NCBI RefSeq assembly: GCF_010548275.1
Contig: NZ_JAAGLT010000001.1
Coordinates: 1-64,000, forward strand
Origin: Streptomyces sp. SID12488
GTDB lineage: Bacteria; Actinomycetota; Actinomycetes; Streptomycetales; Streptomycetaceae
Length of the DNA stretch: 64,000 nucleotides
Direction of reading: 5' to 3'
A program made the translations under genes and the position numbers. Below, piece by piece: positions 50,587 to 59,527 of this stretch. Below the pieces are notes generated by a model. It saw only the letters and a list, made by a program, of their open reading frames with translations, did not search any database and was not told the DNA's origin. The first letter of the stretch is position 1. Every line of letters begins with the position of its first letter.

Positions 50587-52320
50587 GTGCTCATACAACT
50601 TCTGCGCACTTATCTGAAGCCCTACAAGAAACCCATCGCTCTGCTTGTGCTGCTCCAGCTCCTGCAGACCTGCGCCACCCTCTACCTGCCCACGCTCAAC
50701 GCGGACATCATCGACAAGGGTGTGGTGAAGGGCGACACCGGCTACATCCTGGTCTCCGGGGCCGTGATGATCGGTATCTCGCTGGTGCAGGTCTTCTGCA
50801 ACATCGGTGCCGTGTACTACGGCGCCCGTACGGCGTCGGCGCTCGGCCGGGACGTACGCGCCGCCGTCTTCGACCGTGTTCAGTCGTTCTCGGCGCGCGA
50901 GGTCGGACAGTTCGGCGCGCCCTCGCTGATCACCCGTACGACCAATGACGTCCAGCAGGTGCAGATGCTCGCGCTGATGACGTTCACGCTGATGGTGTCG
51001 GCGCCGATCATGTGCGTGGGCGGCATCGTGCTCGCGCTGGGCCTGGATGTGCCGCTGTCGGGCGTGCTGATCGCCGTCGTGCCGGTGCTGGGCATCTGCG
51101 TGACGTTGATCGTGCGGCGGCTGCGGCCTCTGTTCCGGACCATGCAGGTACGGCTCGACACCGTCAACCGGGTGCTGCGTGAGCAGATCACCGGCAACCG
51201 GGTCATCCGCGCCTTCGTGCGGGACGAGTACGAGAAGGACCGGTTCGGGAAGGCGAACCACAGCCTGACCGAGGTGTCGCTGGGCACCGGGCGGCTGCTC
51301 GCGATGATGTTCCCGATCGTGATGACCGTCGTCAACGTGTCGTCGATCGCCGTCGTGTGGTTCGGTGCGCATCGCATCGACAGCGGCGGGATGGAGATCG
51401 GTGCGCTGACCGCGTTCCTCGCCTATCTGATGCAGATCGTGATGTCCGTGATGATGGCCACCTTCATGTTCATGATGGTGCCGCGCGCGGAGGTGTGCGC
51501 CGAGCGCATCGAGGAGGTTCTCGGGACGTCGAGCAGTGTGGTGCCGCCCTCCGCTCCCGTCGTCGAGCTGCGGCGGCACGGGCATCTGGAGATCCGGGGA
51601 GCCGGGTTCCGCTATCCGGGCGCCGAGGAGCCGGTGCTGAGGTCCGTCGATCTGGTGGCTCGGCCCGGTGAGGTGACCGCGGTGATCGGGTCCACGGGCA
51701 GTGGGAAGTCGACACTGCTGGGGCTCGTACCGCGACTGTTCGACGCGACCGACGGGGAGGTGCTCGTCGACGGCGTGGACGTGGCCACCGTGGAGCCGAA
51801 GTTGCTGGCCAGGACGGTGGGGCTGGTGCCGCAGAAGCCGTATCTGTTCGCGGGAACCGTGGCGAGCAATCTTCGCTACGGCAATCCGGACGCCACGGAC
51901 GAGGAGTTGTGGCGGGCGCTGGAGGTGGCGCAGGGCAAGGGGTTCGTCGAGCGGTTGGAGGGCGGGCTCGACGCGCCGATCGCACAGGGCGGTACGAATG
52001 TGTCGGGCGGTCAGCGGCAGCGGCTCGCGATCGCGCGGACGCTGGTGCAGCGGCCCGAGATCTATCTCTTCGACGACTCCTTCTCCGCGCTCGACTACGC
52101 CACGGACGCGGCCCTGCGGGCGGCGCTCGCGCGCGAGACCGCCGAGGCGACCGTCGTGATCGTCGCCCAGCGGGTGTCCACGATCAGGGAGGCCGACCGG
52201 ATCATCGTCCTGGACGAGGGCCGGGTCGTCGGCACCGGCAGCCACCACGAACTGATGGCGGCCAACCAGACCTATCGGGAGATCGTGCTCTCCCAGCTCA
52301 CGGAAGCGGAGGCTGCCTGA
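50587..52320 (+). CDS. ABC exporter half with degenerate ATP site
   Basis: 577 residues: six-helix transmembrane domain (QLLRTYLKPYKKPIALLVLL and on), Walker A GSTGSGKST, signature VSGGQRQRLAIARTL. In Walker B, LFDDSFSALD has Asp where the catalytic Glu is expected, and the H-loop reads VIVAQRVSTI with Gln for His, so this half should bind but barely hydrolyse ATP. Its stop overlaps the next ATG by 1 nt. It forms a heterodimer with the following gene. GTG 50587 is chosen over 50527. Confidence 0.92.
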   Translation: MLIQLLRTYLKPYKKPIALLVLLQLLQTCATLYLPTLNADIIDKGVVKGDTGYILVSGAVMIGISLVQVFCNIGAVYYGARTASALGRDVRAAVFDRVQSFSAREVGQFGAPSLITRTTNDVQQVQMLALMTFTLMVSAPIMCVGGIVLALGLDVPLSGVLIAVVPVLGICVTLIVRRLRPLFRTMQVRLDTVNRVLREQITGNRVIRAFVRDEYEKDRFGKANHSLTEVSLGTGRLLAMMFPIVMTVVNVSSIAVVWFGAHRIDSGGMEIGALTAFLAYLMQIVMSVMMATFMFMMVPRAEVCAERIEEVLGTSSSVVPPSAPVVELRRHGHLEIRGAGFRYPGAEEPVLRSVDLVARPGEVTAVIGSTGSGKSTLLGLVPRLFDATDGEVLVDGVDVATVEPKLLARTVGLVPQKPYLFAGTVASNLRYGNPDATDEELWRALEVAQGKGFVERLEGGLDAPIAQGGTNVSGGQRQRLAIARTLVQRPEIYLFDDSFSALDYATDAALRAALARETAEATVVIVAQRVSTIREADRIIVLDEGRVVGTGSHHELMAANQTYREIVLSQLTEAEAA

Positions 52321-54254
52321 TGGCCGGGCCCATGGGGCGCATGATGGCCGGAGGCGGCCCCGACCAGCACTCGCTGGACTTCAAGGAGTCCGGCAAACGG
52401 CTCCTCTCCCATTTCAGGCCCGAACGGGCCACGATGTACGTGATGCTGTGCGCGGTGTTCGTGAGCGTGGGCCTGTCGGTGGTGGGCCCGAAGATCCTGG
52501 GGCGGGCGACCGACCTGGTCTTCTCCGGCATCATCGGACGGCAGTTCGAAAGCGGCGCTTCGAAGGCCGAAGTCCTCGCCGCCATGCGCAAGCAGGGTCG
52601 CAACGGCATGGCCGACATGCTCTCCGGTACGGACTTCACACCGGGCAAGGGGATCGACTTCGACGCGGTGGGCGAGGTGCTGGGGCTCGCCCTGGTGGTG
52701 TTCGTGTTCGCCGGGCTGCTGATGCTGGTCGCCACGCGGCTGGTGAACCGGGCGGTCAACCGGACCGTCTACCGGATGCGCGAGGACCTGCAGGCGAAGC
52801 TGTCGCGGCTGCCGCTGTCGTACTTCGACAAGCGCCAGCGCGGTGAGGTGCTGTCCCGCGCGACGAACGACATCGACAACATCGGGCAGACGCTCCAGCA
52901 GTCGATGGGGCAGCTCATCAACTCGCTGCTGACGATCATCGGCGTGCTGGCGATGATGTTCTGGGTGTCATGGCTGCTGGCGCTGGTCGCGCTGGTGACC
53001 GTACCGCTGTCGTTCTTCATCGCCACGCGTGTCGGCAAGCGGTCGCAGCCGCACTTCGTGCAGCAGTGGCGGACCACCGGCAAGCTGAACGCCCACATCG
53101 AGGAGATGTACACCGGGCACACCCTCGTGAAGGTGTTCGGGCGGCAGGACGAGTCGGCGCAGCAGTTCGCCGAGCAGAACGACGCCCTGTACGAGGCCGG
53201 GTTCAAGGCCCAGTTCAACAGCGGCATCATGCAGCCGCTGATGATGTTCGTGTCGAACATCAACTACGTGCTGGTGGCCGTGGTCGGCGGGCTGCGGGTC
53301 GCTTCGGGCGCGCTGTCGATCGGTGACGTGCAGGCCTTCATCCAGTACTCGCGGCAGTTCTCGATGCCTCTGACGCAGGTCGCGTCGATGGCGAACCTGG
53401 TGCAGTCCGGTGTGGCCTCGGCCGAGCGGATCTTCGAACTGCTGGACGCGGATGAGCAGCAGGCCGATCCGGTTCCGGCGCTGCGGCCCGACGAGTTGCG
53501 CGGGCTGGTCTCGCTGGAGCACGTGTCGTTCCGGTACGAGCCGGAGAAGCCGCTGATCGAGGATCTCTCGCTGACAGTGGAACCCGGGCACACGGTCGCG
53601 ATCGTCGGGCCCACGGGGGCGGGGAAGACCACTCTGGTCAATCTGCTGATGCGGTTCTACGAGGTTTCCGGCGGGCGGATCACCCTCGACGGGGTGGACA
53701 TCGCTGCCATGTCCCGGGACGAACTCCGGGCCGGTATAGGGATGGTGCTCCAGGACACCTGGCTGTTCGGCGGGACCATCGCGGAGAACATCGCGTACGG
53801 GGCCGCGCGTGAGCGTGAGGTGACGCGCGGGGAGATCGAGGAGGCGGCGCGGGCCGCGCACGCGGACCGTTTCATCCGTACGTTGCCGGACGGGTACGAC
53901 ACCGTGATCGACGACGAGGGGACGGGGGTGAGCGCCGGTGAGAAACAGCTCATCACGATCGCGCGGGCGTTCCTGTCCGATCCGGTGATCCTGGTGCTCG
54001 ACGAGGCGACGAGTTCCGTGGACACCCGGACGGAGGTTCTCATCCAGAAGGCGATGGCCAAACTGGCGCACGGGCGGACGTCGTTCGTGATCGCGCACCG
54101 GCTGTCGACGATCCGGGACGCGGACACGATCCTGGTGATGGAGAACGGGGCGATCGTCGAACAGGGCGCGCACGGGGAGCTGTTGGAGGCCGACGGGGCC
54201 TATGCGCGGTTGTACAAGGCGCAGTTCGCGGAGGCGGTTGCCGAGGTGGATTAG
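52320..54254 (+). CDS. ABC exporter half with catalytic ATP site
   Basis: 644 residues with an extended N-terminus and an about 50-residue insertion in the membrane domain. Walker A GPTGAGKTT, Walker B VILVLDEATSSVD with Glu, and H-loop VIAHRLSTI are intact, but the signature motif is VSAGEKQLITIARA instead of LSGGQ. Together with the upstream half (intact signature, poor Walker B) this yields one working composite site, the pattern of asymmetric heterodimeric exporters. The transported substrate is unknown. Confidence 0.93.
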   Translation: MAGPMGRMMAGGGPDQHSLDFKESGKRLLSHFRPERATMYVMLCAVFVSVGLSVVGPKILGRATDLVFSGIIGRQFESGASKAEVLAAMRKQGRNGMADMLSGTDFTPGKGIDFDAVGEVLGLALVVFVFAGLLMLVATRLVNRAVNRTVYRMREDLQAKLSRLPLSYFDKRQRGEVLSRATNDIDNIGQTLQQSMGQLINSLLTIIGVLAMMFWVSWLLALVALVTVPLSFFIATRVGKRSQPHFVQQWRTTGKLNAHIEEMYTGHTLVKVFGRQDESAQQFAEQNDALYEAGFKAQFNSGIMQPLMMFVSNINYVLVAVVGGLRVASGALSIGDVQAFIQYSRQFSMPLTQVASMANLVQSGVASAERIFELLDADEQQADPVPALRPDELRGLVSLEHVSFRYEPEKPLIEDLSLTVEPGHTVAIVGPTGAGKTTLVNLLMRFYEVSGGRITLDGVDIAAMSRDELRAGIGMVLQDTWLFGGTIAENIAYGAAREREVTRGEIEEAARAAHADRFIRTLPDGYDTVIDDEGTGVSAGEKQLITIARAFLSDPVILVLDEATSSVDTRTEVLIQKAMAKLAHGRTSFVIAHRLSTIRDADTILVMENGAIVEQGAHGELLEADGAYARLYKAQFAEAVAEVD

Positions 54255-54275
54255 CGGGGTACCGGGTTAGCAGAG

Positions 54276-54312
54276 ATCCCCAAGGGGGCTGAATTTCAGC
54301 CCCCTTGGGGAT
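54276..54312. terminator. Bidirectional terminator, 17-bp stem
   Basis: ATCCCCAAGGGGGCTGA (54276-54292) pairs perfectly with 54296-54312 over a 3-nt loop, between the convergent ABC operon and hrdA. Confidence 0.93.
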
Positions 54313-54330
54313 TCTGGGTACGTGGGGAGT

Positions 54331-55545
54331 TCAGTCCAGGTAACCCCGCAGCTGGTCCGCGAAGGCGTGGTCCCTCAGTTTGTTCAGGGTCTTGGACTCG
54401 ATCTGGCGGATGCGCTCCCGGGTGACGCCGAAGATCCGGCCGATCTCCTCCAGCGTGCGCGGGCGCCCGTCCGCCAGGCCGTAGCGCAGCTGGACGACCT
54501 TCCGCTCCCGCTCCCCCAGCGTCGACAGGACCGCCTCCAGGTGTTCCCGCAGCAGCAGGAACGCCGCCGACTCGACCGGCGACGCGGCGTCCCCGTCCTC
54601 GATGAGGTCACCGAGCGCGACGTCGTCCTCCTCGCCCACCGGTGCGTGCAGCGACACCGGTTCCTGGGCCAGGCGCAGCACCTCGCTGACGCGCTCGGGC
54701 AGGAGGTCCAGCTGGGCGGCGACCTCCTCGGGGGTCGGCTCGTAGCCGCGCTCCTGGAGCATCCGGCGCTGGACGCGGACGACCCGGTTGATCAGCTCGA
54801 CCACGTGGACGGGCACGCGGATCGTCCGGGCCTGGTCGGCGAGGGCGCGGGACATGGCCTGGCGGATCCACCAGGTCGCGTACGTCGAGAACTTGTAGCC
54901 GCGCGCGTAGTCGAACTTCTCGACGGCGCGGATCAGGCCCAGGTTCCCCTCCTGGACGAGGTCGAGCATCGTCAGGCCGCGGCCGACGTACCGTTTCGCC
55001 ACCGACACCACCAGGCGCAGGTTCGCCTCGATGAGGCGGCGCTTGGCCATCCGGCCCATGACGACCAGCTTGTCCAGGTCGAGGGCCAACTGGCTGTCCA
55101 GGTCGTGGGCGAGACGCAGTTTCTCCTCGGCGAACAGGCCGGCCTCGACCCGGCGGGCGAGGTCGACCTCCTCGACGGCGGTGAGCAGCGGAATGCGGCC
55201 GATCTCGCGCAGATACTGGCGGAACAGGTCGGAGGAGGGCCCGCTGGTGTCGGCGCGGGCGGGGGCCCGGGCGCGGAGCCGTTGGGCCGGCTCGACGGGA
55301 TCGATCGGTTCGATGGGCTCGACGGGATCGATCGGTTCCGCCGTCTCCACCTCGTCCGCCGGGGGTTCGTCCCGTTCGGGCGGGCCGTCGGGCTCGGCCG
55401 TCTCGGGGTGGTGCGTGGCGCGGCTCTGCGGCGGCACGGCCGCGATGACCTCGACGACGTCAGTGACGTCCGCGGTGCCGGTCTCGGCGCCGGGCTTCGT
55501 CGCGGCGGTACCGCTGTCGGTCTGGGCGAGGGTCTGGGTCTGCAC
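54331..55545 (-). CDS. hrdA: Principal-type sigma factor, HrdA-like
   Basis: 404 residues. An acidic, Glu/Pro-rich N-terminus contains an [12 protein letters not shown] repeat encoded by a 21-bp direct repeat (55291-55311, 55318-55338). Region 1.2 is [20 protein letters not shown], region 2 runs through [20 protein letters not shown] and [20 protein letters not shown], and region 4.2 is [20 protein letters not shown]. The GTG at 55545 has GGAGG at good spacing and gives the expected length; a longer frame to 55743 is not needed. Naming as hrdA rests on dnaG proximity and recall of gene order in S. coelicolor. Confidence 0.9.
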   Translation of the reverse strand: MQTQTLAQTDSGTAATKPGAETGTADVTDVVEVIAAVPPQSRATHHPETAEPDGPPERDEPPADEVETAEPIDPVEPIEPIDPVEPAQRLRARAPARADTSGPSSDLFRQYLREIGRIPLLTAVEEVDLARRVEAGLFAEEKLRLAHDLDSQLALDLDKLVVMGRMAKRRLIEANLRLVVSVAKRYVGRGLTMLDLVQEGNLGLIRAVEKFDYARGYKFSTYATWWIRQAMSRALADQARTIRVPVHVVELINRVVRVQRRMLQERGYEPTPEEVAAQLDLLPERVSEVLRLAQEPVSLHAPVGEEDDVALGDLIEDGDAASPVESAAFLLLREHLEAVLSTLGERERKVVQLRYGLADGRPRTLEEIGRIFGVTRERIRQIESKTLNKLRDHAFADQLRGYLD

Positions 55546-55845
55546 GGGGGCGACCTCCAGGATGATCGCTGCTGAGGCGTACGGCAGCGGTACTCGGGGG
55601 GCGGAGTGGGCGGCCTCACCGCTGTCCGTCCCGTACGCGTTGACCGGAATCGCGGGGGTGTCGGACCCGTTGGGGACGGGTCGGCCGCGCTCCGAGGACT
55701 CAGGCACCGGGACCCAGTGTGGCGTACGGCACATCGCCGCCACGAGGGGCGTGCGACGACTTTCTGGGTTCGGTCCGTGACGGCGTGGTTACCGTCGCCG
55801 CAAACTCGAGTGCCCGTTCGGGGTCCGACCTGGCACGATCGGCGC

Positions 55846-56535
55846 GTGTCCGGTTCTCTTCGCTCAACTCACGTGTACGAAACGCATGTCACCGTCCGCT
55901 GCGAAACCTCCGCCGAGGCGGAACGGCTGGACCGCTGGGCGGCGGCGAGCGGTCTCAAGCTGACGCACATCGTCCTCGCCCGTGGCCGGATGCCGGTTCA
56001 GCCGATGCTCACCCTCACGGGTTCCGCGTCGTACGCCGAGGAATCGGGCCGCGCGCGGGACGTCGCGGCGCTGCTGCGGGTGGACGGATTCGAACCGGTG
56101 CGGGTCAAGATCGAGTCGTCGCCGTGGGCGCCCGAGGTGCCTCGTGAACCAGGCGCGGACGAGCGGTACTTCGAGCACCACGTGAAGCTGCGGCTGCCCG
56201 TGGACGCGGATCTCGACGCCCTGGCCGCGCAGGTCGTCCCGTACGGCGCGCATCTGTCGTGGAACGCCCGTCGGGTGGCGCGAGGCGGCCGGTGGACCGA
56301 GCGGTTCGTGACGCAGCGGTGCCGGGGCGTGGACGCGACGGGGGCGGGACGGGCCCTGGACCGGCTGCTGGCGGTGCTGCGGGGGCACGCAGCGGTCGGG
56401 GGCGGACGGACGGGGGCCGAAGTGATCGGCGTGGAGCGGGAGTTCGTGCTGTACGACAGTGACCTGTCCGTCGACGACGGATGGATCGAGGAGAGCGGAG
56501 GCGCAGTCATGGCGGCGCCGGAGGTGTGGAGATGA
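55846..56535 (+). CDS. Conserved protein of unknown function coupled to an AbiEii-like gene
   Basis: 229 residues. Two similar halves are suggested by THVYETHVTVRCETSAEAER and YFEHHVKLRLPVDADLDALA, each beginning with a beta strand rich in H-V-K/T; RMPVQPMLTLTGSASY lies between. No domain could be named. GTG 55846 is chosen near the first conserved strand. Its stop overlaps the next ATG (ATGA), so it is cotranslated with the nucleotidyltransferase. It is divergent from hrdA. Confidence 0.8.
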   Translation: MSGSLRSTHVYETHVTVRCETSAEAERLDRWAAASGLKLTHIVLARGRMPVQPMLTLTGSASYAEESGRARDVAALLRVDGFEPVRVKIESSPWAPEVPREPGADERYFEHHVKLRLPVDADLDALAAQVVPYGAHLSWNARRVARGGRWTERFVTQRCRGVDATGAGRALDRLLAVLRGHAAVGGGRTGAEVIGVEREFVLYDSDLSVDDGWIEESGGAVMAAPEVWR

Positions 56536-57518
56536 GCAACAAGAGGTCGTGGCGGAAACCGATGCGGGCAGGCGTCGACGCGCCCAAGGTCGCCCTGGAC
56601 GACAGGACCCGGGAGAATCAGGGGCTGCCCCTCACCCTGCGTACCGTGCCGGGTAAAGACGTGGTGCAGCGGCTGGTCTTCGAGCCGGCGCTGAAGCAGC
56701 ACCCCAACGCCTTCCGGGCGGCCGATCCCGGCTTCGCCGACCCGGCCCGGGGTGAGGCCTGGCGGGCCACGCGGCGCCGGGCGCTGGAGCTGGTGCTCGA
56801 CGCGATCGCCGGGTCCGAGTGGGCCGGGTCGCTGGTGCTGCGCGGGAGCGTGCTGATGGCGGCGTGGTTCGGCGAAGCCGCCCGTGAGCCCGGTGACCTG
56901 GACTTCGTCGTCGTACCGGACACCTTTTCGATCAGTGACGCACGTGCGGGCCAGCTGCTCGCCGGGATCGCGGCGGCGGCCGAGGCCCGGGGCGACGGCG
57001 AGGTGGGGTTCTCCGCGCGCGCGGCGGTGGTCGAGGACATCTGGACCTACGACCGGGTCCCGGGCCGCCGTATGGTGCTGCCCTGGTCCGCGCCGGAGCT
57101 GCCCGGGGGCCATGTGCAGCTCGACTTCGTCTTCAACGAGCGGCTCGCCGAGCCGCCGGTGCCGGTGGAGCTGCCGGGCGGCGCGTCGGTCGAGGCGGCG
57201 ACTCCCGCGCTGTCGCTGGCCTGGAAGCTGATGTGGCTGATCAACGACATGTACGCGCAGGGCAAGGACCTGTACGACGCCGTGCTCCTGGCCGAGCGGT
57301 ATCCGCTCCCCCACGAGCTGCTGAACGAGGTGTTCCGGCTCTCCGGCGAGTGGCCGCACCACGACCGTGAGCACATCCTGCTCGCGGACGTGGTGCAGGC
57401 GGTGGGGTACGTCGAGTGGGATCACTTCGTCATGGAGTACCCGCAACTCGCGGGGAGGGAGCGGGAGTTCGTGGACCGGTTGGTGCGGGCGGTGACGCCG
57501 ACGTTCGAGGGGCGGTGA
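56532..57518 (+). CDS. AbiEii-like nucleotidyltransferase
   Basis: 328 residues. LVLRGSVLMAAWFGEAAREP then GDLDFVVVPDTF contains the G-S and D-x-D motifs of minimal nucleotidyltransferases of the AbiEii/AbiGii type, and HVQLDFVFNERL may supply the third acidic residue; the C-terminal part is helical with KLMWLINDMYAQGKDLYDAV. AbiEii toxins act as GTP-dependent or tRNA-modifying transferases with an AbiEi antitoxin; no AbiEi-like partner is seen, only the unknown coupled gene upstream. The core location suggests a household function. Confidence 0.82.
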   Translation: MSNKRSWRKPMRAGVDAPKVALDDRTRENQGLPLTLRTVPGKDVVQRLVFEPALKQHPNAFRAADPGFADPARGEAWRATRRRALELVLDAIAGSEWAGSLVLRGSVLMAAWFGEAAREPGDLDFVVVPDTFSISDARAGQLLAGIAAAAEARGDGEVGFSARAAVVEDIWTYDRVPGRRMVLPWSAPELPGGHVQLDFVFNERLAEPPVPVELPGGASVEAATPALSLAWKLMWLINDMYAQGKDLYDAVLLAERYPLPHELLNEVFRLSGEWPHHDREHILLADVVQAVGYVEWDHFVMEYPQLAGREREFVDRLVRAVTPTFEGR

Positions 57519-57555
57519 CGCCGGGGCCTGCGCGGAGATCTGCTCGGAGGCCTGC

Positions 57556-59469
57556 TCAGAGCGCTGCCGCGCCACGCTCCCGCAGTGCCTGGTCGTACTG
57601 CTGGAGTACCCACAACTCGTTCTGCACGGCGGCCAGTTCGGCCGGGTCGCCGTGGGTGGCCAGGCGGGTGTGGGTGACCTGGACCTCCTGGATCCGGCGT
57701 TCCACCGCTCTGCGGCGGACCATGACCAACTGGTCGCTCGCGTACACGTCGTCGACCGTCTTGCGCATGATCGCCTCGACGGCCAGCTCCGTCACCATGG
57801 CGCGGACCGTGTTGTCCGGGGCCACCTCGCGGACGCGGACCAGGTACTCCTGGGGGTCCTGGGCGCCGTACTCCACACCGCCCACCTCCATGATCGCCTG
57901 ACGTACGGCCGCGTAGGGGGCGGCCGTGAACTCGTCGAGGCCGTAGGCGTCGAAGGCCGGGGAGACCAGGTCGGGCCGCTGGAGCGCGAGTTTGAGGAGT
58001 TCGCGTTCGGTGGCGTAGACCGGGTTGCGGAGGTTCAGGGCGGGGCCGGAGGGGCCGCCGGGCCTGGACGAGGTCGTCTCGTACGGCTGGGACTGGCGCT
58101 GCCCGCCGGTGGGGGCCGGGCCCTTGCCGCCGCGGTCGCGGGCCCAACGGGCCAGCTGGGCAACCCTCTTGACGACGAACTGGGTGTCCAGGATGCCGAG
58201 CATGCCGGCGAGCTGGACCGCGACCTCGTGCTGTGCGCCGCTGTTCTTGATGCGGGCCACGATCGGGGCGGCCTCGTCCAGCGCCGCCGCGCGGCCCGCC
58301 GGGGTCTCCAGGTCGTAGCGGACGGCGATCTGGCGCAGGGCGAACTCGAAGAGCGGGGTGCGGGGTTCGGCCAGGTCGGCGACGGCCTGGTCGCCCTTCG
58401 CGAGGCGCAGGTCGCACGGGTCCATGCCGTCGGGCGCGATCGCGATGTAGGTCTCGGCGGCGAACTTCTGGTCGTCCTCGAAGGCGCGCAGTGCCGCCTT
58501 CTGTCCGGCCGCGTCGCCGTCGAAGGTGAAGATCACGCGGGCCGAGCCGTTGTCCATCAACAGCCGCCGGAGGATCTTGATGTGATCGGTGCCGAAGGCG
58601 GTGCCGCAGGTCGCGATCGCCGTCGTCACGCCGGCCAGGTGGCAGGCCATGACGTCCGTGTAGCCCTCGACGACGACAGCGCGGCTCGACTTCGCGATGT
58701 CCTTCTTGGCGAGGTCGATGCCGTACAGGACCTGGGACTTCCGGTAGATCGCCGTGTCGGGGGTGTTGAGGTACTTGGGGCCGTTGTCCTCCTCGTACAG
58801 CTTTCGCGCGCCGAAGCCGACGACCTCGCCGCCGATGTCTCGGATCGGCCACATCAGGCGGCCCCGGAAGCGGTCGATGGGACCGCGGCGGCCTTCCTGG
58901 GAGATGCCGGACAGCAGGAGTTCCTTGTCCGAGAAGCCCTTGCCGCGGAGGTAGCGGGTGAGGTGGTCCCAGCCCTGGGGGCTGTAGCCGACGGAGAAGT
59001 GTTCGGCGGCCGACTGGTCGAAGCCCCGTTCCGCCAGGAACTTGCGGCCCGCGTCCGCCTCGGAGCTGGTGGCCAGCTGTTCCACGTACCACTGCGCGGC
59101 GATCTTGTGGGCCTCGACCAGGCGGATGCGCTCGCCGCGCTGGCCCGCGGGGTTGTAGCCGCCCTCCTCGTACCGCAGGGTGATGCCGGCCTGGGCGGCC
59201 AGCCGCTCGACCACCTCGGAGAAGGAGAGGTGGTCGACCTTCATCACGAACGTGATGGTGTCGCCGCCCTCCTGGCAGCCGAAGCAGTGGAAAAGTCCCT
59301 TGCTCGGGCTGACCTGGAAGGACGGTGACTTCTCGTCGTGGAAGGGGCACAGGCCCTTGAGGTTGCCGCCGCCCGCGTTGCGCAGCTGGAGGTACTCGGA
59401 CACGACGGCGTCGATCGGGACCGCGTCCCGAACCGCCTTCACGTCCTCTTCGTTGATCCTTCCGGCCAC
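57556..59469 (-). CDS. dnaG: DNA primase
   Basis: 637 residues. A CHC2 zinc-binding domain (Cys41, His44, Cys62, Cys65 in LCPFHDEKSPSF and FHCFGCQEGGDT), the RNA-polymerase-like core with the TOPRIM motifs VVVEGYTDVMACHLAG and IFTFDGDAAGQKAAL, and a helicase-binding C-terminus ending AVQNELWVLQQYDQALRERG. It makes primers for replication. GTG 59469 is the start. It follows the flavoprotein and dgt genes on the same strand. Confidence 0.97.
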   Translation of the reverse strand: MAGRINEEDVKAVRDAVPIDAVVSEYLQLRNAGGGNLKGLCPFHDEKSPSFQVSPSKGLFHCFGCQEGGDTITFVMKVDHLSFSEVVERLAAQAGITLRYEEGGYNPAGQRGERIRLVEAHKIAAQWYVEQLATSSEADAGRKFLAERGFDQSAAEHFSVGYSPQGWDHLTRYLRGKGFSDKELLLSGISQEGRRGPIDRFRGRLMWPIRDIGGEVVGFGARKLYEEDNGPKYLNTPDTAIYRKSQVLYGIDLAKKDIAKSSRAVVVEGYTDVMACHLAGVTTAIATCGTAFGTDHIKILRRLLMDNGSARVIFTFDGDAAGQKAALRAFEDDQKFAAETYIAIAPDGMDPCDLRLAKGDQAVADLAEPRTPLFEFALRQIAVRYDLETPAGRAAALDEAAPIVARIKNSGAQHEVAVQLAGMLGILDTQFVVKRVAQLARWARDRGGKGPAPTGGQRQSQPYETTSSRPGGPSGPALNLRNPVYATERELLKLALQRPDLVSPAFDAYGLDEFTAAPYAAVRQAIMEVGGVEYGAQDPQEYLVRVREVAPDNTVRAMVTELAVEAIMRKTVDDVYASDQLVMVRRRAVERRIQEVQVTHTRLATHGDPAELAAVQNELWVLQQYDQALRERGAAAL

Positions 59470-59527
59470 GCAGTGAGTCTACGGGGGCGGGCCGACAGTG
59501 CCGTGACAGTCGCGGGCGGTATCACGG

